Positions 18,639 through 26,685 of a DNA stretch of 64,000 nucleotides are shown here, piece by piece. The position numbers were made by a program, and so were the translations under genes. How positions within the stretch are numbered: the first letter of the stretch is position 1; each line of letters starts with the position of its first letter. Source of the DNA: Arsukibacterium tuosuense (lineage in GTDB: Bacteria > Pseudomonadota > Gammaproteobacteria > Enterobacterales > Alteromonadaceae); contig NZ_OBEB01000004.1 of the NCBI RefSeq assembly GCF_900215315.1, positions 248,001-312,000 of the forward strand, read 5' to 3'. The notes beneath the pieces are model-generated. The model was not told the DNA's origin and ran no database searches. It worked only from the letters and a program-made list of their open reading frames with translations.

Positions 18639-18980
18639 ATGTCTGATATGCAAATACCATTAGAGTTTACTGATGCGGCGGCGCGCAAGGTCGCTATGTT
18701 GGTCAGTGAAGAAGATAATCCTAACCTTAAACTGCGGGTTTATATAACTGGCGGTGGCTGTTCTGGTTTTCAGTATGGTTTTACATTTGATGAAAAAGTA
18801 AACGATGGTGATTTAACCGTTGAAAAGCAAGGGGTCTCTATGGTTGTAGATCCGATGAGTCTGCAGTATCTGATGGGCGGAGTGGTTGATTATACTGATG
18901 GCTTGCAGGGTAGCCGTTTTATCGTGCAGAATCCCAATGCCACCACAACCTGTGGTTGTGGCTCCTCATTTTCTGTTTAG
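18639..18980 (+). CDS. erpA: iron-sulfur cluster insertion protein ErpA
   Basis: A-type carrier delivering Fe-S clusters to apoproteins including isoprenoid-synthesis enzymes. The 113-residue protein has the A-type signature: one Cys in [11 protein letters not shown] and a CxC near the C-terminus (TTCGCGSSF). GGAG lies five bases before ATG 18639. Divergent from the CLC gene, single-gene unit under the IscR-type site described above. Confidence 0.97.
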   Translation: MSDMQIPLEFTDAAARKVAMLVSEEDNPNLKLRVYITGGGCSGFQYGFTFDEKVNDGDLTVEKQGVSMVVDPMSLQYLMGGVVDYTDGLQGSRFIVQNPNATTTCGCGSSFSV

Positions 18981-19061
18981 TAAAAGTAGACATTTTGTAA
19001 ATTTTTAAAGACAATTTTGCTGGGTTATCCAGCAAAGTCGCTTTAAAATCACTGTTTTACT

Positions 19062-19235
19062 TTATTGACGGGTAGCAAACACCAAAGCGGTCAGAACCAG
19101 CGCAATAACTAGGTTGAAGCTGATAATATACAAAAAGCCTTTTTTGCCCTGGGCCAGGGTCCAGTTATTTTGCCGAAGATACAGATACCAAATTATGCAC
19201 ATTAATAACGGTATTATAAACAATAGTTTAACCAT
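19062..19235 (-). CDS. 57-residue two-helix membrane protein, unknown
   Basis: A short minus-strand reading frame from ATG 19235, with GAGG nine bases upstream, to TAA at 19064-19062. It encodes two hydrophobic helices (LLFIIPLLMCIIWYLYL and YIISFNLVIALVLTALVFA) joined by a polar loop with a QGKKG turn. The helix-loop-helix pattern and good ribosome-binding site support a real gene; a plus-strand frame over the same DNA (19114-19305) looks random. No function can be assigned. Convergent with erpA and divergent from the XRE gene at 19487. Confidence 0.6.
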   Translation of the reverse strand: MVKLLFIIPLLMCIIWYLYLRQNNWTLAQGKKGFLYIISFNLVIALVLTALVFATRQ

Positions 19236-19486
19236 TTTTATAACCTCAAAATTCCCACAGTTACCTTCAAAACCTGACAGTTTAACAGTTTATCTTCGTC
19301 ACTAATTTCCGCCAGTGTAAAGTTGTTGTACATTTTTTAACGCATGTAGCTATACGCTCGTCGCATCCTATGGTTTAATTAATTGCTTTAAATTGCTTAT
19401 TGCACTGGCAATAAGGTTTGGATTTTATTTCGCAGGAAGGCTGGTTGATCATAATAAAAGCGTAACACGCTGGGAGAAGAAAAAAT

Positions 19487-19729
19487 ATGAAAGGTACTAA
19501 AAGTGTAATTTCAGACGAGAATAAGCGTCTTTGTGTCTGGCTGAAGCGACAACGTCAGGACAAGGGACATACGATGCGCAGTTTGTCTGAAATTTTAGGG
19601 ACACCTCATTCATTTATCGGTAAAGTTGAAAATCAGGAGCGCCGCCTGGACGTTATAGAGTATGTCCGTTATTGTCAGGCGCTGGAAGTCGATCCTACTG
19701 AAGGGTTAAAACAGGTGCTTAGCGCCTGA
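19487..19729 (+). CDS. small XRE-family helix-turn-helix regulator
   Basis: Eighty residues forming a single Cro/C1-type domain: WLKRQRQDKGHTMRSLSEILGTPHSFIGKVENQERRLDVIEYVRYCQALEV is the five-helix HTH (read in segments). Nothing else is present, so it probably binds DNA as a dimer. AGAAG lies upstream of ATG 19487, and a weak promoter (TTGCAC, 17 bp, TTTTAT) about 70 bp earlier. A hairpin terminator follows. Target genes unknown; no toxin-like partner is adjacent. Confidence 0.85.
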   Translation: MKGTKSVISDENKRLCVWLKRQRQDKGHTMRSLSEILGTPHSFIGKVENQERRLDVIEYVRYCQALEVDPTEGLKQVLSA

Positions 19730-19778
19730 CATAGAGCACCCTTAAATTACGATAAATTTACAATTTAGATAATAAAGG

Positions 19779-19802
19779 AAGCCGCTACTCAGCGGCTTTT
19801 TT
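19779..19802 (+). terminator. rho-independent terminator after the XRE gene
   Basis: GCCGCT, loop ACTC, AGCGGC, followed by TTTTTTATT on the plus strand. The hairpin also contains the ampG stop codon (19785-19787), so it separates the two convergent genes. Confidence 0.85.
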
Positions 19803-21134
19803 ATTCTGGACCAGATTGTTGGCCCGGGCCAATAGCATAATTAACACCAGTACCGGTAAGCCCATTGCAGCAGTCATGATAAAAAAATTGCTATAGCCGA
19901 ACTGATCGACCCATTGACCAGAAAAACCGCCGGTAAATTTAGGCAGTAACAGCATCAGAGAACTGAACATGGCATATTGGGTAGCGGTAAAAGCCAGATT
20001 AACTAACGAGGATAAATAAGCGATAAATGCGCTGGTCGCTATACCGGCACTTAAATTGTCGGCGGAAATAACCAGGGTAAGCCACATCAGATCGTAGCCA
20101 ATCTGGCTCAGGGCCGAAAACAGCAGATTAGTCGCCGCGCTTAAAATTGCCCCGGCAAACAACACTTTCATCACACCAAATTGATTAATCAATATACCGC
20201 CAAGTGCCGCTCCGACCAATGTCATTATCACGCCGAATACTTTTGAAACACTGGCTACTTCTTCTTTGCTATAGCCCATGTCGACGTAAAAAGCATTTGC
20301 CATGACGCCCATTACCACATCGGTAAGGCGGTAGCAGGCAATTAACGCCAGAATAAGCAGTGCATGCCATTTGTAACGGTTAAAAAAGTCGGTAAAGGGG
20401 GCTATCACAGCTTGTTTTAGCCAGGCGATGAAACGTTGCGCCAGAGTACCCTCAGTAGCGACTTGTTGTTGCAAACCGCTTGCCGGCTCGTTACTTAGTA
20501 AGGTGGTCAGTATGCCGGGCAGCATACAAAGCCCCATAACCAGATAGGCTTGCTGCCAGCCAGATAAATCATAGTCACTGCCATCAGAAAACAAGGCTGC
20601 CAGCCACAACGTACCGGCTGATGCCAGAATCATCGCCAGGCGATAGCCTGTAAGATAAGCAGCGGCCAGCGCCGCCTGCATTTCAACTGCAGCACTCTCA
20701 ATCCTGAATGCATCAACATTAATATCCTGAGTGGCAGAGGAAAACGCCAGTAATACGGCTAAGCCAGCCATTAACGCTAAATTTTGTTGCGGATCGGTCA
20801 AGGCCATACAGCAGATTGCAATAGCGACCAAAACCTGTGACGTCAATAACCAGCTGCGGCGTCGCCCCAGCCAGTTGTGCAGTAGCGGGATTTTCAGGTT
20901 GTCAGCCAACGGAGACCACAACCATTTGATGGCATAGGCCATTGCGACCCAGCTGAAATAGCCAATGTCCGCCCGGGACACGTCTGCTTCCCGCAACCAG
21001 AATGACAATACGCCAAACACCAGCATTAAGGGCAAGCCACTGGAAAAGCCCATTACAAAAATAATGAGAACCTGGCGTTGGAAGTAGATTCGCAGGCCTG
21101 AGAGCCAGGAAAAATAAGAGGTCAAAGCAAACAT
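19785..21134 (-). CDS. ampG: muropeptide MFS permease AmpG
   Basis: Inner-membrane importer of GlcNAc-anhydroMurNAc peptides for wall recycling. The 449-residue protein has about twelve hydrophobic helices and typical AmpG segments: MGFSSGLPLMLVFGVLSFWL at the N-terminus, KWLWSPLADNL, LGRRRSWLL, and FSSATQDINVDAFRIE in helix 4-5. In E. coli ampG is next to yajG; here yajG is three genes upstream on the same strand, with a cyclophilin and a hypothetical between. Confidence 0.94.
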   Translation of the reverse strand: MFALTSYFSWLSGLRIYFQRQVLIIFVMGFSSGLPLMLVFGVLSFWLREADVSRADIGYFSWVAMAYAIKWLWSPLADNLKIPLLHNWLGRRRSWLLTSQVLVAIAICCMALTDPQQNLALMAGLAVLLAFSSATQDINVDAFRIESAAVEMQAALAAAYLTGYRLAMILASAGTLWLAALFSDGSDYDLSGWQQAYLVMGLCMLPGILTTLLSNEPASGLQQQVATEGTLAQRFIAWLKQAVIAPFTDFFNRYKWHALLILALIACYRLTDVVMGVMANAFYVDMGYSKEEVASVSKVFGVIMTLVGAALGGILINQFGVMKVLFAGAILSAATNLLFSALSQIGYDLMWLTLVISADNLSAGIATSAFIAYLSSLVNLAFTATQYAMFSSLMLLLPKFTGGFSGQWVDQFGYSNFFIMTAAMGLPVLVLIMLLARANNLVQNKKAAE

Positions 21135-21189
21135 CCGTACAAAAAACCGTGTGATTAGCTTACGCTGCTGATAATTCTGGTCAAGTGAT

Positions 21190-21236
21190 TAGGGCGTGTT
21201 GACGTTTGGTGGTTGTTTTTGCAGCAACACGCCCTA
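21190..21236. repeat. 12-bp perfect inverted repeat, possible MITE or hairpin
   Basis: TAGGGCGTGTTG (21190-21201) is mirrored by CAACACGCCCTA (21225-21236) with 23 bases between. The right arm includes the stop codon of the gene ending at 21234. There is no adjoining T-run in either direction, so a simple terminator is unlikely. Confidence 0.7.
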
Positions 21237-21554
21237 GGGCCTGACGCCAATGCAATCTAACGGGCAATGGCCTTTACCGCGCAGAAAGCTCAGACAATCC
21301 TGAATACTTCTGCGCAGCTGCCTGTTATGTTGCAGGCTATCAGCCGGCCAATATTCCAGCTGATGCATCAGGTGCCAGAACACCCACTCCCGCAAACTGG
21401 CGGGGGTGTCGGCCAGCAAATGAAATTGCGACCACTCTTCCAGGGTATCCCAAATAAATATATGCAGCTCGCTATGGGCCAACCGACCACGCAAAAAGCG
21501 GGATACATAGTACACCAACTGCTGAGATTTAAGTTCAATAAACCACTCTGACAT
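21234..21554 (-). CDS. conserved-looking hypothetical protein
   Basis: A 106-residue soluble protein from ATG 21554, with GAGG six bases upstream; the frame is open eleven codons further but without a site. Rich in Trp, Leu and Arg and predicted helical (LVYYVSRFLRGRLAHSELHIFIWDTLEEW, read in segments). It ends in a Cys pair, HCPLDCIGVRP. I do not recognise the family. It lies between ampG and a periplasmic cyclophilin on the same strand. The stop codon lies in one arm of the 12-bp inverted repeat, so the C-terminus may have been altered. Confidence 0.6.
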   Translation of the reverse strand: MSEWFIELKSQQLVYYVSRFLRGRLAHSELHIFIWDTLEEWSQFHLLADTPASLREWVFWHLMHQLEYWPADSLQHNRQLRRSIQDCLSFLRGKGHCPLDCIGVRP

Positions 21555-21608
21555 CGCTTGCCTCAACTGTTGCATAGAGGACAACAATTAAGGCAAGTAT
21601 AGCGGGTT

Positions 21609-22190
21609 TTACTCGGTTGGCAGTAAGCGAACCGTTTTTAACAGTAAAGGTTCGCGGGGCACATCAGGCCAGCCCAGATTTTTGCTGGTTTCGGTTTCCA
21701 GTACATTAATTTTATCCAGCACCTCAAAGCCACTAACTACCCGGCCAAATACCGCGTAACCCCATCGTGAACCCGGGTCGAGACTAGCGTTGTCGGCGAG
21801 ATTAATATAAAACTGGCTGCTGGCACTGTGCGGATTAGATAAGCGTGCCATAGCGACGCTACCAAACTGGTTTTTTAAGCCATTACCGGATTCATTAAAG
21901 ATAGTTTTGCCTTGTTTAATTTCACTGAACTGCATATCGTAGCCGCCGCCCTGCACCACGAAATCAGCGATAAGCCGGTGAAAAACCGTGTTGTTGTAAG
22001 CATTGGCTTTGACATAACTTAAAAAATTATTAACGGTAACTGGCGCACGACTGCGATCAAGCTCTAACACAATATTACCTTGCGACGTTTCCAGCTGTAC
22101 GCGGGGATACAGGTTATCCGGTTGCATAAACTTACCAGCCTGCACTGACATGGCACAACACAGTGTTACTAATATCAACCATAGTCGCAT
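21609..22190 (-). CDS. periplasmic peptidyl-prolyl cis-trans isomerase, cyclophilin type
   Basis: Cyclophilin catalysing proline isomerisation in exported proteins. A signal peptide (MRLWLILVTLCCAMSVQA) precedes a 170-residue domain with the signatures VFHRLIADFVVQGG, SASSQFYINLADN and GYAVFGRVVSG. ATG 22190 (GAGG nine bases ahead) is used, not the in-frame start 30 codons earlier inside yajG. Closest in layout to E. coli PpiA; family membership is certain, the exact orthologue is not. Four bases separate it from yajG, suggesting an operon. Confidence 0.93.
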   Translation of the reverse strand: MRLWLILVTLCCAMSVQAGKFMQPDNLYPRVQLETSQGNIVLELDRSRAPVTVNNFLSYVKANAYNNTVFHRLIADFVVQGGGYDMQFSEIKQGKTIFNESGNGLKNQFGSVAMARLSNPHSASSQFYINLADNASLDPGSRWGYAVFGRVVSGFEVLDKINVLETETSKNLGWPDVPREPLLLKTVRLLPTE

Positions 22191-22194
22191 TATT

Positions 22195-22746
22195 TTATCC
22201 TCTGATATGGGTTTGCCAGCTTTCATCGCGCAGCAAGTCGGTAAGCACCTGCTCGGTAAGCACTCTGAGTTCACGTTCAATTACTGCTACGTCAGCCCGA
22301 AATGGCGCAATTTGGCGGCTGTCACCGCTGTAAGCTTTAGAAAAGCTATTGCCGTTATGTTGCACCAATACCGTCATGGTTACCCGGTTAACCACTTCAT
22401 GATCAAGTGGCCGTTGGTTTACTCTGGCCTGTAGCTGGTTAATCTGGATGGTGAGCGAGCGCTCACTCTGATTCGTTAAGCTGGCACCCCGTGCGGTTAA
22501 TGCATCGGCGACGGTTTGTTCCAGCTCTGCTCTCAGATCATTGGCTGTAGCATAGCCCTGACTGGTATCACCGCGCTGAATTACCAGAGTGTTGAGGCTG
22601 GAACGCTGATCCAGCAGGTAAAAGCTGAACGCACTTTGCTTCAGTGTGGGGGCTTGAGGCCAGAACACCTGTGGACTGACAATTAACTGCGGTGGTTTGC
22701 TGGCACAGCCGGCAAGCAACAATAAACACAGCAACAGGGTACGCAT
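22195..22746 (-). CDS. yajG: YajG family lipoprotein
   Basis: Predicted outer-membrane lipoprotein of 183 residues with a lipobox at LLLLAGCAS (Cys at about 14). The mature part has the YajG pattern (NDLRAELEQTVADALTARG, LTIQINQLQARV). Function unknown in E. coli as well, where yajG is beside bolA and ampG; both of those genes are near here too. AGGAG lies eight bases before ATG 22746, and the rlmG stop is only four bases upstream. Confidence 0.88.
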   Translation of the reverse strand: MRTLLLCLLLLAGCASKPPQLIVSPQVFWPQAPTLKQSAFSFYLLDQRSSLNTLVIQRGDTSQGYATANDLRAELEQTVADALTARGASLTNQSERSLTIQINQLQARVNQRPLDHEVVNRVTMTVLVQHNGNSFSKAYSGDSRQIAPFRADVAVIERELRVLTEQVLTDLLRDESWQTHIRG

Positions 22747-22750
22747 CTGG

Positions 22751-23905
22751 TTAGCTCCTTTTTATCGCTTCGAGTATCACAAATTTTGGGTTCGCTGCTA
22801 ATTGCTGACAATGGCCGAATAGCCGCTGCAACTGCTGCTGATAATTGAGATGGCGGTTAGCTACAATACGCAACCGGCCTCCCTGTTTCAATACCCGCTT
22901 AGCTTCGGTAAACATTTGGGTAGCAATATGCGAGGTAACCGTGTGCTGCTGATGAAAGGGCGGATTACAAATAATCTGATCCGCGCTTTGGTCTTGTTGG
23001 CTGGCCAGACAATCATCGACTACAAACTCGCTGTTGCCATAGCATTGCGGCATATTCAATTCGATATTGGCCTTTGCTGACGCGACGGCCATATAGGATT
23101 CATCAGTAAATACAAGGTTGCTGCCGGGCTGATCAGCCAGCAACGTCAGGCCAAGCACACCATTACCACAACCTAAATCAATAATCCGCTGGCCAGTTGT
23201 GTCCTGGGGTAAGTGTTGTAGTAAAAACCGGGCGCCTAAATCAAGTTTTTCCCGGGCGAAAACATTGGCGTGGTTTATCAAAGTAAAATCAGTATCCTCC
23301 AGTGGCCATTGTAGCGGGAAGTGCGGTTGTGGTTTGCCGGGTTCAGGCTGACAGCGTATTAGCCGGCACTTTTTGACGGCCAGTGACGCCTCGGCCTGCC
23401 CCAGTTGTGTTGCAAAGATATCCAGCACATTGCGGTTGATCTCTTTCGCCTTCGCCGCAGCAAGAATGATAGTATCGGGGCGCACCACAGCCGCCAGCTG
23501 ACTCAGAATAAAACGCAGATAACTATGGTTATTTGGCAGCTTCAATAACACAATATCAGTGTTGTCCGGCAGCGGTTGCAGGCTGTTGATGCTGCTAAAA
23601 GCCTGGTTATCTATGCCATTTGCTGTCCGGTTATGCAGTACTGCCTGCTGTGCCAGAAAAGAGTCGCTGCTGCTGGTTTGCCGGCAATGGGCCAGAGCGC
23701 AGGACAGGGCGCCAAAACTATCGTTAACCAGTAATACGTTGGGCGTCGCTGAGTGCGTCGCGGTAAAGTCAGCAATAGCAGTGTTTGCTGCGTCTATCAG
23801 CAGTTCGTCAGCCGCATCCCAGGCTTGTAAGCTGTGATTGGGCTGGTTTAGTGGCCAGCGATGGAGCGTCAGGTTGATCTGACCAAACTGAAATTGGGTA
23901 TTCAT
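22751..23905 (-). CDS. rlmG: 23S rRNA (guanine-1835-N2)-methyltransferase RlmG
   Basis: SAM-dependent methylation of G1835 in 23S rRNA. The 384-residue protein has a degenerate N-terminal methyltransferase-like half and an active C-terminal half with IIDLGCGNGVLGL (SAM motif I) and ICNPPFHQ (catalytic NPPF). ATG 23905 is used; the longer frame adds 25 Cys-rich residues that do not look conserved. Divergent from the alkB-like gene, with 32 bp between the starts. Confidence 0.92.
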   Translation of the reverse strand: MNTQFQFGQINLTLHRWPLNQPNHSLQAWDAADELLIDAANTAIADFTATHSATPNVLLVNDSFGALSCALAHCRQTSSSDSFLAQQAVLHNRTANGIDNQAFSSINSLQPLPDNTDIVLLKLPNNHSYLRFILSQLAAVVRPDTIILAAAKAKEINRNVLDIFATQLGQAEASLAVKKCRLIRCQPEPGKPQPHFPLQWPLEDTDFTLINHANVFAREKLDLGARFLLQHLPQDTTGQRIIDLGCGNGVLGLTLLADQPGSNLVFTDESYMAVASAKANIELNMPQCYGNSEFVVDDCLASQQDQSADQIICNPPFHQQHTVTSHIATQMFTEAKRVLKQGGRLRIVANRHLNYQQQLQRLFGHCQQLAANPKFVILEAIKRS

Positions 23906-23937
23906 AACGACAACATTTAAGCAGAGAGAGCCGCATT

Positions 23938-24561
23938 TTGACACGCAAGGCGCAGAGCGACAACCGCAAAGCTGAAGCACAACAGTTTTTATTACCTGAC
24001 GCTGCTATTACACTCTGGCCTGCCTGGCTATCAGCCTCTGGTGCGTCACTGCTGCAAGCACAGTTAACTGCTGATTTACCGTGGCGCCAGGAGCAAATCC
24101 GCATCTATGGCAAAACGGTCAAGATACCCCGGCGCCAGGTCTGGATGGGCGACCCGCATTGCAGTTATCAGTATTCCGGTGCGCGCTTTATGCCTGCGCC
24201 CTGGCATCCGGCATTACAGCAGTTAGCCGCTGAGCTAAGCGATACTATCGGCCGGCCATTTAATTGCGTGTTACTTAATCTGTATGCTAGTGGTCAGGAC
24301 CACATGGGCTGGCATGCTGATAACGAGCCTGAACTGGGTGATACGCCCGCTATTGCATCACTGAGTCTGGGGGCGACACGTCGATTCGACTTACAGCACC
24401 GTACGCTAGGGCATCAACTGCAGTTACAACTCGAAAATGGCAGTTTGTTGCTGATGGCCGGGGACTGTCAGCAGCACTGGCAGCATAGGCTACCAAAGCA
24501 GAGCCGGGTAGACGCGCCAAGGTTAAACCTTACTTTTCGATATATTGCACCGCCTCGATAG
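23938..24561 (+). CDS. AlkB-family 2-oxoglutarate/Fe(II) dioxygenase
   Basis: Oxidative dealkylation of damaged bases, AlkB type. The 207-residue protein has the Fe ligands HxD in GWHADNEPELG (about 126-128) and a distal His in QHRLPK, and the 2-oxoglutarate arginines in RLNLTFRY. IPRRQVWMGDP and LLNLYASGQDHMGWH resemble the short ALKBH2/3-like bacterial group rather than E. coli AlkB. The only start in reach is TTG 23938, preceded by GAGAGAG; no ATG precedes conserved sequence. Confidence 0.9.
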   Translation: MTRKAQSDNRKAEAQQFLLPDAAITLWPAWLSASGASLLQAQLTADLPWRQEQIRIYGKTVKIPRRQVWMGDPHCSYQYSGARFMPAPWHPALQQLAAELSDTIGRPFNCVLLNLYASGQDHMGWHADNEPELGDTPAIASLSLGATRRFDLQHRTLGHQLQLQLENGSLLLMAGDCQQHWQHRLPKQSRVDAPRLNLTFRYIAPPR

Positions 24562-24688
24562 ATAAAATTATTTTTAGTAAGCTGGCCAGTTCGTTAGCTT
24601 CCCCTGTAAGTTGAAATGCGAAATAGCAGGCGACAATCCTGGCCTGCTTAACTATCATCAGATGAAAAGCTGAGCTGAGATTTTAAAG

Positions 24689-25021
24689 ATGATGATCCAA
24701 ACGGTAATTGAACAAAAACTTCTGAGTGCATTCGATCCGGTGCATCTTGAGGTGATTAACGAAAGTAGTAACCATAATGTACCTGCAGGTTCCGAATCAC
24801 ATTTTAAAGTTGTGATAGTAACTCCGGCGTTTGATGGTATGCGTCTGCTTCCCCGGCACCGGGCCGTTAATGCGGTGGTGGCCGAAGAACTGGCTGAGAA
24901 AATTCACGCGCTGGCACTGCACACTTATACGCCCAGCGAGTGGTATGAGTACTACGCTGAAAAACCGCCTGCATCGCCAAAATGTTTAGGTGGCAGTAAA
25001 GTTGATAAAGCAACAATATAA
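24689..25021 (+). CDS. bolA: BolA family transcriptional/Fe-S trafficking protein
   Basis: Morphogene-type BolA of 110 residues, very close to E. coli BolA through VNESSNHNVPAGSESHFKVV-like and RHRAVNAVVAEEL segments and HALALHTYTPSEW. It partners with monothiol glutaredoxins and acts as a regulator of wall and motility genes in E. coli. Two adjacent ATGs open the frame; the first is used. A pair of overlapping hairpins follows before fabV. Confidence 0.95.
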   Translation: MMIQTVIEQKLLSAFDPVHLEVINESSNHNVPAGSESHFKVVIVTPAFDGMRLLPRHRAVNAVVAEELAEKIHALALHTYTPSEWYEYYAEKPPASPKCLGGSKVDKATI

Positions 25022-25061
25022 GCCTGGCATACGCCAAATCGTCCAGTTTATTCGCTAAATT

Positions 25062-25102
25062 CAGCCTGAAATAAAATAAACAGGCTGATCAGACCTGTTT
25101 TC
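25062..25102 (+). promoter_or_regulatory. two mutually exclusive hairpins between bolA and fabV
   Basis: CAGCCTG (25062-25068) can pair with CAGGCTG (25081-25087). The overlapping ACAGG (25080-25084) can instead pair with CCTGT (25094-25098), which is followed by TTTTCT. The second resembles a weak terminator for bolA, the first an alternative structure that would prevent it. Confidence 0.3.
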
Positions 25103-25158
25103 TGGGTTAAAGTTTTACACTAGCGTAATTTTTTAGCGAGCTAACAGCAGGACTTCTT

Positions 25159-26352
25159 ATGGTTATTCAACCGAAAATTCGTGGTTTTATTTGTACTAAC
25201 GCTCATCCGATGGGCTGTGCTGAGAATGTAAGACAACAAATTAGTTATGTAAAACAGCAGGGGCCTGTAGCTAATGGCCCGAAAAACGTATTGGTTATAG
25301 GTGCATCTACTGGTTATGGCCTGGCATCAAGAATTACCGCTGCGTTTGGTTCCGGTGCTAACACCCTGGGTATCTTTTTTGAAAAAGCGCCTACCGAAAG
25401 TAAAACCGGTTCCGCGGGCTGGTATAACACCGCTGCCTTTGAACAAGCCGCAGGGGCAGAAGGCTTGTGGAACAAACATCTGAATGGTGATGCCTTTACT
25501 GATGAGTTAAAAGCCGAGGCCATTAATCTTATCCGCAGTGAAATGGGTAAAATTGATTTAGTGGTGTATAGCCTTGCCGCTCCACGTCGTAAAGATCCGG
25601 TAAGTGGTGAAGTTTACAGCTCAGTACTCAAACCTATTGGCCAGGCATATACCGCGAAAAACCTTAATACCACCAAGCGGGAAATTGAAGAAGTCTCGGT
25701 TGAACCGGCTAACGACGATGAGATATTTAACACCGTTAAAGTGATGGGCGGTGAAGACTGGGAGCGCTGGTTAGATCAGCTGCATGCAGCGGGTGTTTTG
25801 GCAGAGAACTGTCAGACTGTGGCATACACTTACATTGGTAAAAAACTTACCTGGCCAATTTATGGTAAAGCCACTATTGGCCGCGCCAAAGAAGATTTAG
25901 ATCGGGCAGCAGGGGCAATTCGCAGCAAGCTTAGCGATGTTAAAGCCAAAGCTTATGTCGCTTCTTTAAAAGCGTTGGTTACGCAGGCCAGTTCAGCCAT
26001 TCCAATTATGCCGTTGTATATTTCGCTGCTATATCGGGTGATGAAAGAGCAGGGCAGTCATGAGGGCTGTATTGAACAGATTAACGGTTTATTCCGCCAG
26101 GGTTTATATAGCAACACGCCAACCCTGGATGATGCCGGCAGGTTGCGGATGGATGGCAAAGAGCTGGCCGATCAGGTGCAGGATAAAGTTGCGGCACTGT
26201 GGGGGCAGGTAACTACTGATACCATTGACAGTCTGACCGATTATCATGGCTACCATACTGAATTTTTACATTTATTCGGCTTTGGCTTTGATGGTGTCGA
26301 TTACGATGCCGATGTCACGCCAGCCGTGCCATTAGCCAACCTGGCTAATTAG
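25159..26352 (+). CDS. fabV: trans-2-enoyl-ACP reductase FabV
   Basis: NADH-dependent reduction of enoyl-ACP, the last step of fatty-acid elongation. The 397-residue product starts IQPKIRGFICTNAHPMGC, a FabV hallmark, then has the NAD fold LVIGASTGYGLASRI, SLAAPRRKDP, and the catalytic region AYTYIGKKLTWPIYGKATIG. Much larger than FabI (about 260); FabV enzymes are typically insensitive to triclosan. A strong terminator follows. Confidence 0.97.
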   Translation: MVIQPKIRGFICTNAHPMGCAENVRQQISYVKQQGPVANGPKNVLVIGASTGYGLASRITAAFGSGANTLGIFFEKAPTESKTGSAGWYNTAAFEQAAGAEGLWNKHLNGDAFTDELKAEAINLIRSEMGKIDLVVYSLAAPRRKDPVSGEVYSSVLKPIGQAYTAKNLNTTKREIEEVSVEPANDDEIFNTVKVMGGEDWERWLDQLHAAGVLAENCQTVAYTYIGKKLTWPIYGKATIGRAKEDLDRAAGAIRSKLSDVKAKAYVASLKALVTQASSAIPIMPLYISLLYRVMKEQGSHEGCIEQINGLFRQGLYSNTPTLDDAGRLRMDGKELADQVQDKVAALWGQVTTDTIDSLTDYHGYHTEFLHLFGFGFDGVDYDADVTPAVPLANLAN

Positions 26353-26362
26353 TCTTATTGAC

Positions 26363-26388
26363 AAGCCGCCCCCGGGCGGCTTTATTTT
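26363..26388 (+). terminator. rho-independent terminator after fabV
   Basis: AAGCCGCC, loop CCCG, GGCGGC, then TTTATTTT, eleven bases after the fabV stop. Confidence 0.88.
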
Positions 26389-26685
26389 GCCATTAAATTA
26401 AGTGGAACTAGCTAACAAAGCCAGTCATTAAGCTGTGTCGGCGCAAAAACCTGTTAACTGGAACCGGCAATTTTACCCGGGGCAGGCTACAATGATTTTG
26501 CTGATAATTTTACGCTGTACCATGGATAGCCGCTGGCTTTAATGTTAGAATTCGCGACTTTAATACGTGTATCTGGTTAAAAATTAATCGCCCTAGTGGC
26601 TGGATTAGTAGAATCAGGTGTGCTGCGCTCGCTGCAGCTGAAAAACTAGACCCGGTTTCTTCCCAAAATAGTAGTGCAAGTACGT
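26389..26685 (+). other. nqr operon upstream region
   Basis: About 300 bp between the fabV terminator and nqrA without a gene. It must carry the nqr promoter, but I see no convincing -35/-10 pair, riboswitch or palindromic operator. Minus-strand frames reaching into it (26614-26988 and 26646-26993) are antisense to nqrA and look like shadows. Confidence 0.4.

Noticed and set aside
19114..19305. 63-codon plus-strand frame after erpA
   Set aside because: Lacks a ribosome-binding site and coherent composition; the opposite strand has a better two-helix membrane protein.
26389..26685. Sodium-responsive riboswitch before nqrA
   Set aside because: No conserved riboswitch fold was recognisable in the spacer.
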